DNA of 64,000 bases, from the NCBI GenBank assembly GCA_937965795.1, contig CALCMD010000008.1, forward strand, positions 1-64,000. The letters run 5' to 3'. Position numbers and translations under genes: made by a program. Shown piece by piece: positions 17,656 to 26,019 of this stretch. The notes under the pieces were generated by a model that searched no databases, was not told the origin of the DNA, and worked only from the letters and a program-made list of their open reading frames with translations. How positions within the stretch are numbered: the stretch's first letter is position 1; each line of letters starts with the position of its first letter. This DNA comes from an uncultured Lachnospiraceae bacterium (GTDB lineage Bacteria > Bacillota > Clostridia > Lachnospirales > Lachnospiraceae).

Positions 17656-18615
17656 TCATCCTTTGTCTTTCTTTTTCTGTTTTCTCTCCAGGCGCTCGAA
17701 AAGCCATTCTTCAATATCCCGATAAACCTTGTCTCTGTCTGTTTCATTCAAAATCTCGTGCCGGTCTCCCGGATACAGTCTGCATTTGACATCTTTCATC
17801 CCCAGCTCCTTAAACTGGCCATACACCTGCATCACGCCTTTTCCGCAGTCTCCGACCGGGTCATCTCCACCCGCCACGAAAAATACCGGCAGATTTCTTG
17901 GCATCTTTTTCAGGTAGTTTTCACTGCTCAGTTTATAAAGCGACAGGAACATATTGTAATATGCGTTTAGTGTAAAGCAGAAGCTGCATCTCTCATCTGC
18001 CACATAAGCGTCTATGATTTTCTCATCTTTCGTCAGCCAGTCTTTGGAAGTGCGTGAATTTTTGAATCCCCGGTTATAGCCGCCAAAGGCCAGAGCGTCT
18101 ACCAGACGGCTCCTGTGGTACCAGCCCTTCACTTTTGCGAGTCCCTTGCAAAGCTCCATGCCAAACTTCACTTCCTTCCCGGAATGATACCCGGTTCCCA
18201 TGATGACGGCTCCCGCAAGCCCTTTTCCGTAACAGCAGATATACTGGCGCGCCAGAAACGAGCCCATGCTGTGTCCCAGAAGAAAATACGGTATCTGCGG
18301 ATAATCCTCCTGAATCATCTTCCGCAGTCTGTGAAGGTCACGAATCAGAATACTGTTCCCATTCTCTTTTGCAAAATAGCCATAATCCTCTTTGCCCCGG
18401 ACGGACTCTCCATGTCCCAGATGATCGTTCCCAACTACCAGAATTCCCTTCCCTGCCAGATAATTGGCAAAATCCTCATACCGCTCCACGAACTCACACA
18501 TGCCATGCGAAATCTGGAGAATCGCCTTCACTTCTCCTTCCGGCACCCATTTTACCGCATGGATCAAGGTAATATGATCGTTCGACAAAAACTGAATATG
18601 CTGCTTGATTACCAT
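17656..18615 (-). CDS. Alpha/beta hydrolase, lysophospholipase/monoglyceride lipase-like
   Basis: 319 residues from the ATG at 18615 (AGGGGTG upstream). The oxyanion-loop region ISHGMCEFVERYEDFA, the NDHLGHGES segment and the nucleophile in LLGHSMGSFLARQY are all typical of PldB/MGLL hydrolases. The late Asp is in AGGDDPVGD and the catalytic His is in PGDRHEILNE. It has no signal peptide and is likely cytoplasmic or peripheral. It is the first gene of a pair with the DUF1002 gene. The natural ester substrate is unknown. Confidence 0.87.
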   Translation of the reverse strand: MVIKQHIQFLSNDHITLIHAVKWVPEGEVKAILQISHGMCEFVERYEDFANYLAGKGILVVGNDHLGHGESVRGKEDYGYFAKENGNSILIRDLHRLRKMIQEDYPQIPYFLLGHSMGSFLARQYICCYGKGLAGAVIMGTGYHSGKEVKFGMELCKGLAKVKGWYHRSRLVDALAFGGYNRGFKNSRTSKDWLTKDEKIIDAYVADERCSFCFTLNAYYNMFLSLYKLSSENYLKKMPRNLPVFFVAGGDDPVGDCGKGVMQVYGQFKELGMKDVKCRLYPGDRHEILNETDRDKVYRDIEEWLFERLERKQKKKDKG

Positions 18616-18737
18616 ATCAATCACCCCTTTTCCTATTCCTCCGCAGACACTCTCCCTCTGAATCTGCGGATTATCTTTAACTATATCACACTTTTTCCGG
18701 AAACTTCTTAAAATTCTGTGAAAAATTCTTTCTGTAA

Positions 18738-18787
18738 ACAAAAAATCCGGCAGGGCGTTTCTAAAAGAAACGTCCGCCAGACCTTTT
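18738..18787 (-). terminator. Terminator at the end of the BIG2 gene cluster
   Basis: On the minus strand GGCGGACGTTTCT and AGAAACGCCCTGCC form a long, nearly perfect stem followed by a T-run. It ends the last BIG2 gene (stop at 18801). Confidence 0.75.
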
Positions 18788-18800
18788 TGAAGGAAGGCTG

Positions 18801-19973
18801 CTATTCAATATAAAACTTTACGTAGTTATATTTATCCTTTTTAAAATTCCCATTCACATGAATACGGTAAATTCCTTTTTCAAAATCCTCTCTTTTATAG
18901 GGAGCCTCTTCCTCATCCGAGCACAGGATGTAAGTCTCCACTGCACTCTTCCCCGCCGGGAGCCTGTATGCTTCCTCCGTAAATGCCATATCTTTCTGCG
19001 GCTCTATTTTCACCCAGTCGGGATCTCCCACTTTTTCTACCCAGAAAGCTTTCCCATAAGTCAGCTCTTCCGTTCCTTTATTCTCAAACTTCACACGAAC
19101 CTGAACCCGCTTGTCCGTCTGCTCCACATCGACCAGCGAAGCGTGTGATTCCTCCTCCTCCGCAAACAGATGGCTGACTTCGTATCGATCAATCATAGCC
19201 ACGTCCTTTTTATCCATCACCAGCGCAATGCGAACCGGCTCCATCACCTGTACGGTAGCCACTCCTGGCGGAATCTCAATTCCTTCGCACCAGAGTGTGA
19301 CCTTGCAGCACAGCTTACCGGAAGAATCCAGGCGGGTCTCTACGGACTGTATCCGATCGATATGTGTGTGGAACACCGAATCTTCCAGAAGTACGACAGA
19401 CTTTTTACGAAAATCCGTTGCTTCATATTTTTTCAGATAGCTTTTCAGCTCCGCAGCGCCTGCCCAATGCTGTTTCTCCGCATCTTCGCAGTCCGCGATG
19501 GCTGCTTTGAGTTCCTCTTTTGTCCGGATTACCTTGCTTTCACCCCATTGATAGAGAAGATGCTTATATTTTTCCACTTCACCGGTAAACGTACAGCTCT
19601 TTTCCACTCTTTTCGGATGCTTTTTCACTACGACTTTGATTTTTGCCGTTACTTTTTTATTCTTTACCGAGGTAGCGGTCACCTGTGTGGTTCCGGCTTT
19701 TTTTGCTTTCAGCTTTCCGTATTTCGATACCGTTGCCACTTTCGGATTTTTTGATTTCCATCTCACCTTTTTCGAAGCTTTCTCAGGCTTCACCGCCCGA
19801 ATCTCCAGCTTTTTGTTCTCTCCCGTATACAGATTTACTTTCTTTTCACTGACGATTAGTTTCCTCGGCGCAGGCTCTGCCTTTCTGGCAGCCTGCGCGC
19901 TGTCCACGTTCAGGCAGACGGCCGCCGCCAGAGCTGCTGTCAGCAGCATTCCGCCTTTCAACACTCTCTTCAT
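18801..19973 (-). CDS. Secreted BIG2-domain protein with an extra C-terminal Ig-like domain
   Basis: 390 residues. Signal peptide 1-29 (cleavage near AQAARK). A BIG2 bacterial Ig-like domain lies at about 35-115, with the landmarks VRWKSKNPKVATVSKYGKLK. A conserved domain of unknown function spans about 140-275 (RTKEELKAA, TDFRKKSVVLL, KKDVAMIDRY). A third part (about 280-390) resembles the Ig-like Big_14 fold: YGKAFWVEKVGD, LPAGKSAVETYI, GIYRIHVNG. There is no sortase motif, so it is probably released or wall-associated by charge. It is the last of four paralogues and has its own consensus promoter. Confidence 0.78.
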   Translation of the reverse strand: MKRVLKGGMLLTAALAAAVCLNVDSAQAARKAEPAPRKLIVSEKKVNLYTGENKKLEIRAVKPEKASKKVRWKSKNPKVATVSKYGKLKAKKAGTTQVTATSVKNKKVTAKIKVVVKKHPKRVEKSCTFTGEVEKYKHLLYQWGESKVIRTKEELKAAIADCEDAEKQHWAGAAELKSYLKKYEATDFRKKSVVLLEDSVFHTHIDRIQSVETRLDSSGKLCCKVTLWCEGIEIPPGVATVQVMEPVRIALVMDKKDVAMIDRYEVSHLFAEEEESHASLVDVEQTDKRVQVRVKFENKGTEELTYGKAFWVEKVGDPDWVKIEPQKDMAFTEEAYRLPAGKSAVETYILCSDEEEAPYKREDFEKGIYRIHVNGNFKKDKYNYVKFYIE

Positions 19974-20044
19974 CCTTTTCCCCCTTTTTTGTGATTTAAA
20001 AATATTCTTTGTAATTATTTTTTATTAGCAGTTGCTATATGCGT

Positions 20045-20073
20045 ATTATAGGGCAGGAAAAAGCATTTGTCAA
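20045..20073 (-). promoter_or_regulatory. Consensus promoter of the last BIG2 gene
   Basis: On the minus strand TTGACA, 17 nt, TATAAT, about 70 bp before the start at 19973. A terminator of the previous gene lies just upstream, so this paralogue is a separate transcription unit. Confidence 0.85.
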
Positions 20074-20082
20074 GTGCCTGTA

Positions 20083-20119
20083 GAAAAAGCCTCTGAGCCA
20101 GGCTCAAAAGGCTTTTTCA
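20083..20119 (-). terminator. Terminator after the second-to-last BIG2 gene
   Basis: GAAAAAGCC...GAGCC/GGCTC...GGCTTTTTC forms a long stem with short bulges. On the minus strand it ends in TTTTTCT, directly after the stop at 20125. Confidence 0.75.
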
Positions 20120-20124
20120 GTTTC

Positions 20125-21201
20125 TCAATCTGCTCCGGAAGAAATGGGATTGTTCTCCACCTGAAAATAATCAATCATTGCCGCATCTTTTTTCTCCATC
20201 CGCAGAACGAGTGCATGCGTATATAAAATGGATATTGGCGAGCTATGCGATGAGCGGTATCTATAGTCTATGATTCCACGCAGCTTTCCGGATTCATCCA
20301 GTTTCGTAGAAATTCCTTCTATACGGTCAGATTCGCTCTGCTTTTTTACGTAAATATACAGAATCAGACTTTCCTTTTCAAAGTCCATTTCCGCATATTC
20401 TCCAAAGAAGGTTTTCCGATAATTTTTTAATCCGTTTCTTTCCAGCGTGCGCATGAGTTCATCGAAATCATTCTTTGTATGAATTACATGAAAACAGTAT
20501 CTGTCTTTTTCGGGCCACGCACGTTCCAGATTTTCGTAATCAGGAAACGCATAGATTCCATAGGTAAACGCGCACTCTTTCTCCATCTTTGCAGGGCGCT
20601 TTTTCACCGTTACTTTTACGGTCGCTTTAGCCTTCGGATTTTTTTTGGAAACTGCTGTGATAACGGTTTTCCCCGGCCTTTTTGCCGTCACCTTTCCGTC
20701 TCCGGATACTTCTGCAACCTTCTTTTTCGATTTCCAGATTACTTTTCTGGAAGCCGCCGCAGGTTTGACTTTCTCTACCGACAGTTCTTTAGTTTCCCCT
20801 ACATACAATGTAATCTCTTTACGGCTGAGCGCCAACTTTTGGGGCGCTAATTTTTCCCTGATTTTGACGGTTACCCGAACATATGCGTCGACAGAGGAAT
20901 CCTTCTTTGATGTTGCCCAAATAACCGTTTCCCCCGGCATCCTGGCAGTTACCTTGCCATTTGGGGAAACCGTAGCTACCTGTGAATCATACGATTCCCA
21001 TTTTACTTTCTTCGAAGCATTTGCAGGTCTTATTTTCTTAATTTCCAGTTCTTTTGATTCCCCCACATACAAGATAAGTTCCTTATGGTTCAGTATGATT
21101 TTCTTTGGCGTCTTTCCTGCTTTTGCGGCTGTTGGAAATGTCAAAAGCATACACAGGCAACACAGGATGCCAAAGAAAATGGTAAATCGTTTTGTTCTCA
21201 T
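20125..21201 (-). CDS. Secreted protein with two BIG2 domains
   Basis: 358 residues. The signal peptide (1-28) is almost the same as that of the gene at 22107, at both DNA and protein level. Two BIG2 domains lie at about 33-110 and 118-200, each with the ATVS/AEVS...GKVTA landmark. The shared C-terminal domain lies at about 205-358: HTKNDFDELMRTL, DFEKESLILYIYV, GKLRGII, KKDAAMIDYFQVE. It is the only one of the four with two Ig-like repeats. It lies 67 bp downstream of the next paralogue and has a terminator behind it. Its function is unknown; export is clear. Confidence 0.78.
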   Translation of the reverse strand: MRTKRFTIFFGILCCLCMLLTFPTAAKAGKTPKKIILNHKELILYVGESKELEIKKIRPANASKKVKWESYDSQVATVSPNGKVTARMPGETVIWATSKKDSSVDAYVRVTVKIREKLAPQKLALSRKEITLYVGETKELSVEKVKPAAASRKVIWKSKKKVAEVSGDGKVTAKRPGKTVITAVSKKNPKAKATVKVTVKKRPAKMEKECAFTYGIYAFPDYENLERAWPEKDRYCFHVIHTKNDFDELMRTLERNGLKNYRKTFFGEYAEMDFEKESLILYIYVKKQSESDRIEGISTKLDESGKLRGIIDYRYRSSHSSPISILYTHALVLRMEKKDAAMIDYFQVENNPISSGAD

Positions 21202-21268
21202 CTTATCCTTGCCCCCCCTTTCCTAATAAATATTTGTTATCACATTGCAAAAGGAATCAAAAAGGCTC

Positions 21269-22048
21269 TTATGGTATCTCCTGATAATCCAGTACATACT
21301 CATCAATCATCGCCGCATCTTTTTTACTGAATCTAAGCGCTAATATATAAGTAACATACACAGGTGGTTTGGGATATCCGTCATCTATCTGTTTTTTGTA
21401 TGGGATGGTAATCACCGCCCGCAGCTTCCCGTCTGCATCAAGCCTTGTCCGGCAGGATGTGATGTCTGTTTCTTTATGATAGGTCTCTAAGAGAACCAAG
21501 TTTTCTTTTTCAAAATCCATATTCCGGTATGTAGCCAGAGGCGCACGCCTGAGAGCGTCACGGTAGCTTTTATAATTACGGACACGAACCATATCTTTTA
21601 AAATCTCTTCCAGATCTTCACGGCTTCTGATAACAGAACCAGCTTCACGGCCTTTTCTGCGATATGCGTCCGCTGAGACGCTGCATTCTTTCTCTGCTTT
21701 TTTCGGACGCTTTTTCACGATTACGTTCACTGAAGCCACGGCTTTGGGATTCTTTTTAGACACCGCTGCAATGCTTGTTTTTCCCTCTCTCTTTGCCGTC
21801 ACCAGTCCCTTTGGCGATACGGTCGCAACCCTGCTCTTCCTGGAACTCCATATGGCTTTTGCCGAAGCATTCTGGGGCTTTACTTTTTCTACACTGAGTC
21901 TTTTTGTTTCCCCCACATACAGCAGGATTTCCTTGCGGCTCAGAACCAGCTTTTTCGGCTGCGGCTTTCCTTTCGCCACTACAGGTAAGCTACAGAGCAT
22001 GCACAGCATACATAGTACGGAAAGAATATAAAGTTTTCTTGTTCTCAT
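21269..22048 (-). CDS. Secreted BIG2-domain protein
   Basis: About 259 residues from the ATG at 22048, which follows GGGGGGAGGTGG; the open frame runs further upstream but without a site. Signal peptide 1-26 (ending LPVVAKG). One BIG2 domain (about 30-110: WSSRKSRVATVSPKGLVTAK). The shared C-terminal domain follows: IRSREDLEEILKD, DFEKENLVLLETY, DADGKLRAVI, KKDAAMIDEY. It is the third gene after the subtilase in a same-strand series and is separated from the gene before it by 58 bp. Confidence 0.77.
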   Translation of the reverse strand: MRTRKLYILSVLCMLCMLCSLPVVAKGKPQPKKLVLSRKEILLYVGETKRLSVEKVKPQNASAKAIWSSRKSRVATVSPKGLVTAKREGKTSIAAVSKKNPKAVASVNVIVKKRPKKAEKECSVSADAYRRKGREAGSVIRSREDLEEILKDMVRVRNYKSYRDALRRAPLATYRNMDFEKENLVLLETYHKETDITSCRTRLDADGKLRAVITIPYKKQIDDGYPKPPVYVTYILALRFSKKDAAMIDEYVLDYQEIP

Positions 22049-22106
22049 AGTCCACCTCCCCCCTTTCATATTCATGCCATTGTAAATCATTTTGTTTTCG
22101 TATCCG

Positions 22107-22916
22107 TTACTCCACCTTCTCGAATTCAAAATAATCAATCATTGCTTCATCTTTCCTGTTCATTCGCAGAATAAGAAGATAATCAGAAATTGCCAGAATA
22201 GTTCCATGATTATCCTGTCCAGCTTTCGCAGATTGAATTTTTACAATTCCCCTCAGTTTTCCCGTCCCATCAAATTTTGTCATACAGAAGGTATCTGTAT
22301 ATGGAGAACTGCATCTTAAGAGCACTAAACTTTCGCTCTTAAAATCCAAATTTTTGTATTCTTCCAGACCTGTTTCCTTAAAATCCACTTTAGAATATTT
22401 TTTCCAGATACGTTTTATTTCCTGAAATTCCTCTTTGCTTCGAATCACAATCTTATCGGGTTGATCCTTGTCTGAGAAATTCATTTTGTAGTAAAAAAAC
22501 ACGCCTACTGCATCTTTGCTCTTGTGAAACTTTCCCTGAAACTCGCACGTTTTTTCTCTTTTCACGGGAGGCTTTTTCACTGTTATCTGCACGACTGCCT
22601 GAATCCTGGGATTTTTCTTTGCTGTTGCTGTAATGGTTGTTTTTCCCGGCTTTTTCGCTGTGACTCTTCCATTTGCAGACACCGTGGCTACCCTTTGCTT
22701 TTTCGCCTTCCATGAGACCTTTGCGGAAGCCCCCGCAGGTTTTACTTTCTCTACGATCAGTTTTTTCGATTCTCCTGGATATAAAAGGATCTCCTTGCGG
22801 TTAAGTGTCAGTTTCTTTGGTATCTTTGTTGATTTTGCGGCTGTCGGAAATGTCAAAAGCATACACAGGCAACACAGGATACCGAAGAAAATCGTAAATC
22901 GTTTTGTTTTCATCAT
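22107..22916 (-). CDS. Secreted BIG2-domain protein
   Basis: About 269 residues; ATG at 22916 with GGAG ten nt upstream (a TTG two codons earlier and an ATG one codon later are possible). Signal peptide MKTKRFTIFFGILCCLCMLL, nearly the same as in the gene at 20125. One BIG2 domain (about 32-108, VATVSANGRVTAKKPG). The shared C-terminal domain follows: IRSKEEFQEIKRIW, DFKSESLVLL, FDGTGKLRGIV, RKDEAMIDYFEFE. It starts only 38 bp after the subtilase stop, so it is very likely co-transcribed with the protease. Its function is unknown. Confidence 0.78.
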   Translation of the reverse strand: MMKTKRFTIFFGILCCLCMLLTFPTAAKSTKIPKKLTLNRKEILLYPGESKKLIVEKVKPAGASAKVSWKAKKQRVATVSANGRVTAKKPGKTTITATAKKNPRIQAVVQITVKKPPVKREKTCEFQGKFHKSKDAVGVFFYYKMNFSDKDQPDKIVIRSKEEFQEIKRIWKKYSKVDFKETGLEEYKNLDFKSESLVLLRCSSPYTDTFCMTKFDGTGKLRGIVKIQSAKAGQDNHGTILAISDYLLILRMNRKDEAMIDYFEFEKVE

Positions 22917-22954
22917 AATCAATACACTCCTTTGCTAATATGATAAATTGCTTG

Positions 22955-25372
22955 CTATATCGCTTTTTTCGATACAAGTGCAGAATATCCAGAGAATACC
23001 GCCGTTCCATTCGGTTTTCGATAAGCCCGTATTTTATAGTAGTAGGTCGTGCCTGCTTTCACCGTAGTATCAGCATACGAAAGTGTAGCCCCGCTTGTCA
23101 CGGTATGAATGCGTTTATAAGTACCGTTTTTGCTTTCTGACCGCCAAATCTGATAGCCTTCCGCTCCGGCTACCTTCTTCCATGACGCTGTTATCTTCCC
23201 TTTTGCGGCAGCCAGGGCAAGTCCTGTTGGAACAGCTACAATACATTTTGCACTAGCCACAGCACTATAATCGCTGAATCGAAAACTTGTGCCATATGGA
23301 GCCGCTGCCCGTACTTTATAATAATACGTGGTTCCCGTATCCAGTCCCGTATCTGTAAAATAGCGATTAACAAAGCCTGTAGAATTCAAATCCGAATATT
23401 TTAAACTTCCTATCTTAGTATAGGTTCCATTTTGTTCCGTAGAACGATAAATAACATATCTCTCTGCCCATGACATTCCCTTCCAGCTCAGCTGTATCGA
23501 TTGATAGTCTTTGGCCGTTGCTGTCATATTCTGAATTTTCAAATCTTTAATAAAACGGCTTCTGGCTGTCTCCAGCGCCAGATTCATATTTAATAGGCCA
23601 TATCCGGTATAATCATCTCTGCCTGCTCCATATAACCCATTTTCCGACAAGTCGGTTGCTGTACTGCATAAAATAGATTCCACATCATCTGCGCTTAATC
23701 TGAAATTCGAATCTTCCGACTGCATAGATTTTAAAACCGCCGCTACTGCTGATACCATAGGCGTTGAAAGAGATGTTCCTTTTGCCCTATTTCCATACCC
23801 CCCATTATCTACACAAACCAACGGATGCCTTCCCGGCGCTACCATATCTACAGTATTACAATAATTAGAAAAGTCTGAGTGTTTATTATCGTTATCCACC
23901 GAACCTACAGAAATTACATGATTATAACTGGCCGGATAAAATGAAGAATTTTTCCCATCATTCCCAGCCCCCGCGCAAATCACTACATCCGCATTGTGAG
24001 CGTAATTAATTGCTTCCTCAATCGCCATTTTTCGCTCCGTTTCACCTAAACTCATATTGATTACATCCGCCCCATTATTTACCGCATATCTGATAGATTC
24101 TATCAATACTTCATCTGAAGACCATGTCATTCTTCTTGTGCCATTTGCATCGTAATAATTGCTATCAAACATATGAATAGCCATTATTTTTATCATATCA
24201 TTATTATCATATTTATCGTTAGACAATGCCGCAATCCCTGCAATTCCTTTCCCATTATTGGACTGTGCTGCAATAAGGCTAGCCACATTTGTTCCATGAT
24301 CTCCATCGTCGTGATCTCTTCGATAACAGTTATCAATTGTCATAGGTTGCATTTTAATACCGTTTCCATTATCTGTTACCACAACACTCAGATCTTTTAA
24401 ATACTGATTTTTCAAATCTTCATGCCTAATATCCAGTCCAGTATCGAGAACCGCTACGTACATCTGTTTTGCCGTGACTTCTGAACTCTGCCAGGTGCTC
24501 CATCCTTCTGGAACGTTTATCTGTTTTAAATATGTTTGCTCATTTACGTATTCATCATTAACTCCCATATCCGCTGCCAGCGATTCCGTTTGAAGAAAAC
24601 CATTTGATTCCGCTACCTCCACACAATTGAGTTCATTTAATATTCTTTCCGCCCTCTCAACCGTTTTATCCAGCCCAATTTCCATACATGCAACATCCGG
24701 AAACTCGTAATCCCTCACTCTTTCCAGCCGCTGTAATTTATCCTCCGGCAGATTTTCATTGATCGGATAAGTATTCAGAAGCCTATAATTTTTCCCCATT
24801 CGACTTGCAATCTCATCAATTTCCTCTTTTGTCGTTCCTTTCTTGAAAGTAACCAGCACCTTTCCTACTTCATAATCCAATTCTGTCTGCCGATCCCTCT
24901 CCTCTTTCGCCTCCGCATAATCCGCAAGCATCGTGTCCGCTCTCTCATCGACAGCTTCCGCAAATTCCGCAATCTGTGCTTCACTGAACGCAGACTCTTC
25001 TCCATAATAACTGTCCAGCACCTCATGAAGCGTTGCCTCATAAGTATCCTGATCCGCTATCTCATTCAATTTCTCTGCGGCCAAAACAGCATCGTCCTTC
25101 GCCAGCGTAACCACATTCTCCATCTTCCGCTGAACACTTTGGGAAAAGTCTGCTTTCTTCGCAGGCAGCGCTTCTTCCAGCAAAGCAAGATCCGCCTCCA
25201 CCAAGTCTGCCGTTACATATTCTACAGGCCTGGTACCTTCCAGCTCCTCTCCTTCCGTCCACACAGTTTCCGCCGCTTCCTGTTCCCATACCACTTCCGC
25301 CGCATAACCTGTATTTCCGAGCAGCATGGATGTTCCCAATACAAGGGCGCATAGTTTTCTCATTTTCCTCAC
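22955..25372 (-). CDS. Secreted subtilisin-like (S8) protease with two fibronectin III domains
   Basis: 805 residues. The GTG at 25372 has AGGAGGG well placed; an ATG three codons later is possible. A signal peptide ends near TGYAAEVV. A long pro-region (about 30-280) follows. The S8 catalytic domain (about 285-610) has Asp in VAVLDTGLDIRHEDL, His in DGDHGTNVASLIAAQ and Ser in KGTSLSTPMVSAVAAV. Two Fn3 domains (about 615-715 and 715-805) carry TYYYKVRA and TYYYKIRA. No wall-anchor motif is present. It is the first gene of the BIG2 series and has its own promoter. All catalytic residues are present, so it should be active once the pro-region is removed. Confidence 0.93.
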   Translation of the reverse strand: MRKMRKLCALVLGTSMLLGNTGYAAEVVWEQEAAETVWTEGEELEGTRPVEYVTADLVEADLALLEEALPAKKADFSQSVQRKMENVVTLAKDDAVLAAEKLNEIADQDTYEATLHEVLDSYYGEESAFSEAQIAEFAEAVDERADTMLADYAEAKEERDRQTELDYEVGKVLVTFKKGTTKEEIDEIASRMGKNYRLLNTYPINENLPEDKLQRLERVRDYEFPDVACMEIGLDKTVERAERILNELNCVEVAESNGFLQTESLAADMGVNDEYVNEQTYLKQINVPEGWSTWQSSEVTAKQMYVAVLDTGLDIRHEDLKNQYLKDLSVVVTDNGNGIKMQPMTIDNCYRRDHDDGDHGTNVASLIAAQSNNGKGIAGIAALSNDKYDNNDMIKIMAIHMFDSNYYDANGTRRMTWSSDEVLIESIRYAVNNGADVINMSLGETERKMAIEEAINYAHNADVVICAGAGNDGKNSSFYPASYNHVISVGSVDNDNKHSDFSNYCNTVDMVAPGRHPLVCVDNGGYGNRAKGTSLSTPMVSAVAAVLKSMQSEDSNFRLSADDVESILCSTATDLSENGLYGAGRDDYTGYGLLNMNLALETARSRFIKDLKIQNMTATAKDYQSIQLSWKGMSWAERYVIYRSTEQNGTYTKIGSLKYSDLNSTGFVNRYFTDTGLDTGTTYYYKVRAAAPYGTSFRFSDYSAVASAKCIVAVPTGLALAAAKGKITASWKKVAGAEGYQIWRSESKNGTYKRIHTVTSGATLSYADTTVKAGTTYYYKIRAYRKPNGTAVFSGYSALVSKKAI

Positions 25373-25502
25373 AGTATCCCTCCTGTTCTCCTGATTCTCC
25401 TATTACTGACGAAGATTGTCAAAACCGTGTATTTTCCCACGCATCTGTACAATACACATCTGAATAGAATAATAATTTTTGTTCTTATTTTTTACACGTT
25501 TT

Positions 25503-25531
25503 ATGTTACCCCATTTTTGTAATATTGTCAA
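25503..25531 (-). promoter_or_regulatory. Promoter of the subtilase-BIG2 series
   Basis: TTGACA, 17 nt, TAACAT on the minus strand, about 130 bp before the protease start. It lies in the divergent region shared with the BlaI-type repressor gene. Confidence 0.65.
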
Positions 25532-25647
25532 GTTTTTCCAGAAAAAATTCAGAATCCTTCAGAATTCTTTAAATTTTTCTTGCAAAAATTAGCGTTTTGT
25601 AATAAGATAGAATATGGACAAGAAAGCTCTGAAAGAAGGTGAAAAAT

Positions 25648-26019
25648 ATGGGAATTTTTAATCTGTCCAACGCTGAACGGGAAATCATGGAATTTCTCTG
25701 GACACTGGAAGAGACTGCTACTTTGCAGGATGTCATCCGGTACTGTAATGAAGAAAAACATCACACCTGGAAACAGCAGACAATCTATACATTTTTAACA
25801 CGTCTGGAGCAGAAAGGCGCTGTCACGGCCCAGAAAAGAGGCCAGAAACGCTACTACTCTGCATCCATGAGCTACGATGAGTTTAAAAAGACGGCCATCG
25901 ACCGGATGTTATCGGAAGATTTTGATGGTTCTATCGTGAACCTGTTATCCGCATTTTCCTGCGGTTCAGGAATGTCAGCAGAAGATAAAGCGGCGCTGAA
26001 GGAATTTATTAATGAATAG
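25648..26019 (+). CDS. BlaI/MecI-family transcriptional repressor
   Basis: 123 residues from the ATG at 25648 (GAAGGTG upstream; a GTG three codons earlier is less likely). The winged helix is typical: LSNAEREIMEFLWTLEE, then TWKQQTIYTFLTRLEQKGAV, then RYYSA. BlaI/MecI proteins dimerise on palindromes and are cut or inactivated when the partner M56 sensor protease is triggered. The partner gene overlaps its stop by 8 bp. It is divergent from the subtilase gene, so regulation of that locus is possible, though no clear TACA-n2-TGTA operator was seen. Confidence 0.88.
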   Translation: MGIFNLSNAEREIMEFLWTLEETATLQDVIRYCNEEKHHTWKQQTIYTFLTRLEQKGAVTAQKRGQKRYYSASMSYDEFKKTAIDRMLSEDFDGSIVNLLSAFSCGSGMSAEDKAALKEFINE

